The translations under genes and the position numbers were made by a program. Below are positions 58,650-64,000 of a stretch of 64,000 nt of DNA, piece after piece (the stretch's first letter is position 1; each line of letters begins with the position of its first letter). The notes under the pieces are model-generated. The model did not search any database. It was not told where the DNA came from and saw nothing but the letters and a program-made list of their open reading frames with translations. This DNA comes from Hypericum androsaemum. Lineage: Eukaryota > Streptophyta > Magnoliopsida > Malpighiales > Hypericaceae. The stretch lies in contig OZ023194.1 in the NCBI GenBank assembly GCA_963995505.1, forward strand, positions 9,978,428 through 10,042,427, written 5' to 3'.

Positions 58650-59320
58650 TATTAGTTTGCAAATCAATATCTATTCACAAACAAACCAATAATTATATTG
58701 GTTTACAAACCAATATCAATTTAGAGGCAAATCAATATCGCTACACATGCAAAATAATATCAATTCACAGGCAAACCAATATCGCTACACATGCAAACCA
58801 ATATCAATTCAGAGGCAAATCAATATCGGTACACATGCAAACCAATATCAATTCAGAGGTAAACCAATATCGGTACACATGCAAACCAATATCAATTCAC
58901 ATGCAAACCAATATCGCTACACATGCAAACCAATATCAATTCAGAGGCAAACCAATATCAATTCAGAGGCAAACTAATATCGCTACACATGCAAACCAAT
59001 ATCAATTCACATGCAAACCAATATCAATTCATAGACAAACTAATATCGCTACACATGCACACCAATATCAATTCATAGGCAAACCAATATCGGTACACAT
59101 GCAAACTAATATCAATTCAGAGGCAAACTAATATCGCTACAATATCAATTCAGAGGTAAACCAATATCGCTTCACATGCAAACCAATATTTTGGCACATG
59201 CAAACCAATATCGTCTCACATGCAAACCAATATCGTGACACATGCAATCCAATATTGCCACACATGCAATCCAATATCGTAAACATGCAAACCAATATCA
59301 ACACAATCTAGCAAAACTAA
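58650..59320 (+). repeat. 22-bp minisatellite, about 30 units
   Basis: The units are CAAACCAATATC plus either GCTACACATG, AATTCACATG or AATTCAGAGG, each 22 bp. The reverse complement equals the GTGATATTGGTTTGCATGTG units at 11600 and 56500. Open frames here (58747-59131) repeat every 66 bp and are artefacts. Confidence 0.95.
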
Positions 59321-59459
59321 TCTAGCATTCACATCCAACACACAACTAATCTAACCAATCTGAATAGAGCAAAAATCCAACATTCGTAGAATATTTAGCC
59401 ATTTCTATACCGATTTAGTCATTTATAAGACAGAAGAAACTAATTTGAATATTTAGTAC

Positions 59460-60200
59460 AAAAAGGGGAAAAATGTCAACTAAAACCCATCAGAGGCAAC
59501 AATAGGATGGTCGACGATGGCTATGTCACGGAGAGCAGCAAGTGGGTCACAAGGGGAGGCGGTGGTCAAGGGTGAGCGTCGAGCGTGTCACGGCGAGTGG
59601 CGAGCAGTCCAGGGAAACAGAAGAAGAATTGGAGAGGACAAGCTACTTGGATTCGTCACGGCAAGTGCCGATCGGGTTATGGGGAGCAGCTACGGCGCGA
59701 GGAAGAGAGGGAAATGATGGGCCGCTTGAGAGGAAGAGACGGGAGATTGAATCGTCATGGGGAGGGGCCTCCCTCTCTCCTTGCGGCGGTCAGGCAAAGC
59801 AGCCTCACTCCGTGAGGCATCGGCATCGAGCAGGCCTCCTCCCGCTTCTCCCTAGGCGCGGCAGCGAAGCTTCCCTAGCACGAGACCGGGTTGCAACGAT
59901 GACGGGAGGAAGAGAATCGGGACCGGGTCTACAATGATGGAAAAGGAAGAGAGTCGGGAAAGGGTTTGCGAGGAAGAGAGTCGGCAGAAGAGATGGAAAT
60001 TTTTTTTTGGGATTAAGACTAAGGAAATGAGGGAATGATGTATCCCGTGGAACCCTAACTGGGTGTCCTTAAATAAAAACCCAAAAATGTCCTCCAGCAG
60101 ATTCTGACCATCAGATTAATTAAAAAGAGAATTTGATCAAATCTAATGGTTTATAATTAGTCCCCTTTATAGGGATGCTATTTGTGTAGTTTCCGCTCAA
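59460..60200. other. GC-rich block beside the 22-bp array
   Basis: 59500-59990 is GC-rich with several overlapping plus-strand open frames (longest 131 residues, Arg/Gly-rich) and no recognised domain. It ends with GACCATCAGATTAATT, AAATCTAATGGTTTATAATT and AGTCCCCTTTATAGGG, which resemble the flanks of the dispersed repeats at 11525 and 56430. It may be the cargo of a larger element spanning about 58.6-60.2 kb. Confidence 0.45.
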
Positions 60201-60454
60201 TCCAATTTTTGAAAATGTGGTTCTTCGGATCTTTTGAGCTCCCTGGAATCCACTAGTATCAACCTTTCTAAAAAATACTCTTATTTAAACTAAAACACTT
60301 TTAAGTAAAGTAATTTGGAGTGGAGTAACAATTTCCAACATCCGAGTGGAGTATCTTCCTCGTCCATTGTCTCCTCCTCTTCGTCACTCACTTCGCGATC
60401 ACCAATAGGTTGGTTCTGCTTCAGAAAGAAATACAAGACTCAAAGGTTGGTTCC

Positions 60455-60462
60455 TATATAAA
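60455..60462 (+). promoter_or_regulatory. possible TATA box of DUF7903-like gene
   Basis: TATATAAA lies about 105 bp before the start codon. Alternatively transcription starts further upstream and a 5' UTR intron covers this site, since CAAAG|GTTGGT and TTCAG flank it. Confidence 0.35.
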
Positions 60463-60563
60463 GTTGATGTCATAGTTTATTAAATATCTCATTTTGCTTT
60501 ACTAATGTTGGTTGCTTCATAGTTTTGTGTTCGTTCAGGTAACTCGAGGTTGCTTTTAGATTG

Positions 60564-62610
60564 ATGGCTTACATTCCACCACACAAGAGGAGGAATTCAC
60601 TGGAGAATGCTAGCCCTGCACTGCCCCCAGAAATGCTCGTGCCTCGCTTTCGGAGAGGTTCGAGCACGAGATCTCCTGTATCCAAGGTTGTTAATAACAT
60701 TGGAAAGATTGTGTATGCAGATCATGCAATATACAATTGGTCTGCCATAGAATTGGGTTATGATGGCCACCTGCCATCTCATGTTCATCTTGAACCGGTC
60801 TCCGTGGAAGCTTTCGAGCTCAAACATAGAAGGAAACCGCTGATACTAGTAAACGAAAATCGTTCCCAAGGTTTTTACTTCACTGACTTCCTTCTTTTGT
60901 ATGGTCCATTTCCTATTTCGGCTTACTTAATGTAGCTACTTCATTTCTCATTCAGACAACTCTGCTGGAACTCCATGGGCTAATATTGCAGAAATGGTGT
61001 TGCAAAATCTACGATCTTCGTTTGAGATTTTGAAGAATGAAATTGACAACAATGGTTCGGAGCTAACGAAGCCAACATTGGTAGCTCGATTCGGCAACAT
61101 TCTCTTTCATCAGTATGTCTTCTTTCCTATAAATCAGCTGCACCGAACTAAGCCAAATTGTTCTCAACTCAACAAGCTGTAATAAATCTGTTGCATCAGA
61201 CTGTGTCAACTGGAAGCTTCATTTTTTGACTTGAGCGATATTGTTTATGGCTTGAGTTCGAGTTTTTCAAGGATTGAACCCCGGTCCTGTTTATTTTTTC
61301 TCATAATCTATGCCACCCTATTCCACTTGAGCTAGGCCGGAAGGGCATCTATGGCTTGAGTTTCTTTTGTTAAAATTGGCTCTGGCTTTTTATCCTTTTA
61401 GAAATTCTCGAGTTTCGACTTATGAGTGTTGCTAGCTCAGATGTATTTGCTCAACTGCGAATAGGAAAAGTTCCGGTGGAACTGCTGTCAATGGTCCATT
61501 GGAGGAAGCCGAGTTGAGACAACAGATAAGAACATTCTATAAAAACATTACTTGGTCATATAAGCAAAATATTGTGGACAAAGTTGTTCCAAATATTGGA
61601 CTTCAGTTTGAGAATGAGAAGGAGACATACCATGTGCAGGTACATTCCTTGGTGGATTTAATGGTTTCCTGTCGGATTTTCTTCAGCTTTGGTTTCTAAC
61701 TACTATGTTATCGTTTTCAACTCTGCAGTTGTCTGATAACACTCGTCCAGATTCAACCATTTCCTGCAAATGCAATGTAGGAAATGACAAAAGCCTAATA
61801 CTCTACAAGGCATGAATTTAATATAGTTTTTCTTGGATGTTTTTCTTATAACTTTATTTGAAAACTATTTTTCAATTCTGTTGTCGTTCATTCTAATGTC
61901 CTCTGATTTAACCTTGTAAAACTCATCTTTCAGGTTCAATTAAATCACGTGCGTCAGATGCTCTATGATTTTTCTTGCCTTGACAAGGATCTGGACTTGA
62001 GGATCATTCTAAGCAGGAAGAGGACCTTGAGGGACCTCTCTGTAAGGATTTTGCTCGCCTTTTACGGAACTAAATTGAGTTATTGATGGACTTACTAATT
62101 GTGCACATCATGACAGGAGGATGAGCTGAATAGCATAAGACATTTGATTAGTTGTGCAGTTGTAGATTCAAATGTCAAGGGCGGGTTACGATGGCCCTTT
62201 GGAACGTCTTCCGGGGATAGGTTTGCAGTTGTAGGTGCTTGGCACTATAGAGCTAAAACATACAAAAACCAGTCGTTTCGTCTCGAAGTAGCGCATGCCG
62301 ATTGGTTCGATTTTAGATTGGGAATTGGTGAAGTGACAATAGGAGTTGATCTCCGGCTGAAAAAAGTAGTTTCGCAACTGCAGGTAACTCACATTGATTT
62401 GCCATTTCATTCACCTGCTTTGATATGGCCTATGTTTACGATTTTCGCTTCGTGGTTTAGTACTCGTACTTCGTCCAATCCGCTGATCATGACCGATATA
62501 TAAATTTGTAGGATCAGAATGCAACAGATGATACCGTCGCGGAGACGCTCAAAGACAACATCAAGTTGATATGGGACAACTTCTTGTGCTGCGAGCAGTT
62601 TCTGAAGTAG
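60564..62610 (+). CDS. DUF7903-like plant protein, seven exons
   Basis: Exons: 60564-60870, 60956-61112, 61465-61639, 61729-61809, 61934-62041, 62117-62383, 62512-62610; total 1,194 nt, 397 residues. The start MAYIPPHKRR is the conserved opening of a plant-specific uncharacterised family. Later blocks are YHVQLSDNTRPDSTISCKC, YKVQLNHVRQMLYDFSCLDK and VKGGLRWPFGTSSGDRFAVV. All exon junctions keep the frame. Six introns have AG acceptors; five have GT donors, while intron 4 must use GC (AAG|GCATGA) because the frame meets TGA two codons on. No membrane segment or catalytic motif is evident. Function unknown; I recall the family name from its MAYIPPHKR start. Confidence 0.85.
61810..61933 (+). 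other. intron 4 of DUF7903-like gene, GC donor
   Basis: The donor GCATGA follows exon AAG, and the acceptor TTTCAG precedes GTTCAATTA. The joined frame reads LYKVQLNHV, which fits the family. No GT donor in the vicinity keeps the frame. Confidence 0.7.
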
Positions 62611-62856
62611 AAAACTTGTTGCTGGTTTTGTATCTTCTCTGTGTATGCTGGCAGAAGTAAAACTGAGAAAGTCGTCGTCAATTCCTGTTCCGCCTTTTTG
62701 TTCGAACTCATGTTTTCTGAATTATATGTGGATTTTGACTCTTTTTCTCTTCTGCAATGCCTATGGTAGTTTCATATTTTCTACGATAAAAAGTTCCTTC
62801 TTTAAATTTGCATGGAATTGGACAAAACCAAACAACAAAAACTTAAAAAACTCTGA

Positions 62857-62862
62857 AATAAA
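62857..62862 (+). terminator. possible polyadenylation signal of DUF7903-like gene
   Basis: AATAAA, about 250 bp after the stop codon. The distance is within the usual range but the assignment is weak. Confidence 0.3.
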
Positions 62863-63002
62863 ATACGAAAACTTTAAAAAATATTATTAGAGCAGTCAAA
62901 CAAATGATAAATTCGCCTACGTCCACATGGACTCAAAATGAGTCAGTCATCCCCTGCCCGATAATCTCATCCACCAACCCAAACACCGGACTACCGACGA
63001 CT

Positions 63003-63197
63003 ATGTTCCTTCGTACCTGTCGTCCGCTCCTTTCCCGTCTGAGGCCAACCAAGAAGCGCTCCTCCTCCTCCTCTCCCACGATGAATCAAAACGACGCCGG
63101 TGCGGACGCCCCCATCGACCTCGACGCCCTGTTCGAGGCCAAGCACGCCCTGAGATCCAAAGTCAGGAAGGCCCTCAAAAGCATGGACCCCACCGTT
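63003..63197 (+). pseudogene. 5-formyltetrahydrofolate cyclo-ligase-like N-terminal exon
   Basis: From MFLRTCRPLLSRLRPTKKR, an Arg/Ser-rich segment that looks like a mitochondrial presequence, the frame passes to LDALFEAKHALRSKVRKALK and SMDPT. This resembles the start of plant 5-FCL, the mitochondrial enzyme that converts 5-formyl-THF to 5,10-methenyl-THF. A donor GTTCGT follows SMDPT (63197). No further cyclo-ligase exon is recognisable before the window ends, so it may be truncated, a relic, or continue with long introns. The in-frame upstream ATG at 62904 is less likely because the presequence starts at 63003. Confidence 0.45.
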
Positions 63198-63340
63198 CGT
63201 TGTGGAAACCTCGTTATTCTTGATTCTTGTGACTTTGTATATAGATGGAAAGAAAATGAAAATTCCCTGAATTATCTCTCAATTTTGACCAGGCCATCAT
63301 TTAATTTACAATTAATGCAACACAAAGGTGATAATAGACA

Positions 63341-63590
63341 AAGGTCGACGGGTTCTCGAAGCTATGGAGGCTTCAGGAGCTAACGACGAGGAGCCTCATC
63401 GCGCGTATTCTGATCGGCGCCGCCAAGTCGAGGAGCCCCGCCGTTGAGGAGCTGGTGGCTCTCCTCCTCGATGACGACAAGAACGTGGCCGGTAGGGCAG
63501 GGTGTAGTTCCGGTGCTCTTCTGGGCGACGGACTCGCTGGAGCCGGTAGCGGCCAAGGAGCGGATCTATGTTTATTGCTATTTAGTTAGT
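63341..63590 (+). other. GC-rich possible exon, unidentified
   Basis: After an acceptor-like GACAAAG, one frame stays open with LTTRSLIARILIGAAKSRSP, then ELVALLLDDDKNVA. It could be the next exon of the cyclo-ligase-like gene by phase (after SMDPT), but it does not look like the known cyclo-ligase sequence. Function not recognised. Confidence 0.3.
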
Positions 63591-63663
63591 TTAATGTTTT
63601 TATTTTGATGAGATTTTTTTTTCCTTGCGGAAAGCATAAATATGGCAGTTGCTGGGTTTAGGA

Positions 63664-63692
63664 GGAAGAAGAAGAAGAAGAAGAAGAAGAGA
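63664..63692 (+). repeat. AAG microsatellite
   Basis: About eight GAA/AAG units followed by purine-rich sequence. The rest of the window to 64000 is AT-rich with no gene seen. Confidence 0.9.
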
Positions 63693-64000
63693 GGGGAAAA
63701 GGAGGGGAGAAGGTAGATAGGCCACCTCAGCAAAATTTGCTGATGTGGCTCGTTCACGTGGCCGGGCAGAGTTCGGGCACGACAGGCTTGGTCTGGGCAG
63801 TTGCCCGTGAACCTAAGTGATGTAAATTAGGTGAGATTTAACTCGATTGATGAATTTTTTACCACAGGATACTAAAGTAATTTTTGGCGATACTACAAGG
63901 TACTAAAATGGACTTTTCCCTAAATAAATCTGTTCAATGTATCATAAATGAAATTCTTTAGATTGTGTAGGGAGAAAAAACTCGAAAATAAGTAAGAAAT

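Noticed and set aside
58747..59131. Repetitive open frame (QYQFRGKPIS type)
   Set aside because: It is created by the 22-bp minisatellite (66-bp coding period), with no gene context.

Overview
This is a repeat-rich stretch of a flowering-plant nuclear genome, almost certainly a eudicot. The evidence is intron-containing plant genes (a subgroup-6-like R2R3-MYB, a DUF7903-type protein, a C2-domain protein) embedded in Copia, Gypsy (Athila-like and chromovirus), MULE, LINE and SINE elements. The species cannot be named from the sequence. No bacterial, organellar or CRISPR feature is seen.

Layout. 1-2.6 kb: a 2.36-kb near-palindromic foldback element with a 9-bp target-site duplication (TSD) and two tRNA-like sequences in each arm. 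3.4-9.7 kb: a C2-domain gene (minus strand) whose last coding part is split by a 5.3-kb Ty1/copia element. 12.5-14.0 kb: a GC-rich Pack-MULE carrying a receptor-kinase fragment. 14.9-41.8 kb: one degraded Ty3/gypsy element, about 7.1 kb before insertions, now 26.9 kb. It holds three nested insertions, each with its own 5-bp repeat: an Athila-like element with inverted LTRs, a 2.6-kb solo LTR, and a 9.7-kb chromovirus. 41.8-47.3 kb: gene-poor DNA with a SINE carrying an 18-bp TSD, a small 0.43-kb DNA element and a copia relic. 47.3-53.0 kb: an R2R3-MYB gene whose second intron holds a 2.5-kb copia element without reverse transcriptase. 53.1-60.3 kb: a second copy of the small DNA element, a LINE-like insertion and a 22-bp repeat array. 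60.5-62.6 kb: a seven-exon DUF7903-like gene. 63.0-63.6 kb: an N-terminal fragment resembling mitochondrial 5-formyltetrahydrofolate cyclo-ligase.

Only the MYB and the DUF7903-like gene look intact. The MYB probably regulates anthocyanin genes through a bHLH/WD40 complex. Both genes appear to use a rare GC-AG intron. The most unusual object is the Athila-like insertion at 18,068-25,532. A full LTR plus exactly 18 nt of primer-binding site is joined head-on to an inverted element body that ends in a truncated LTR, and the whole is bounded by a 5-bp TSD. That looks like an aberrant reverse-transcription product that integrated. The foldback element with paired tRNA relics is the second most unusual. 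All identifications come from reading the sequence; no database search was run.
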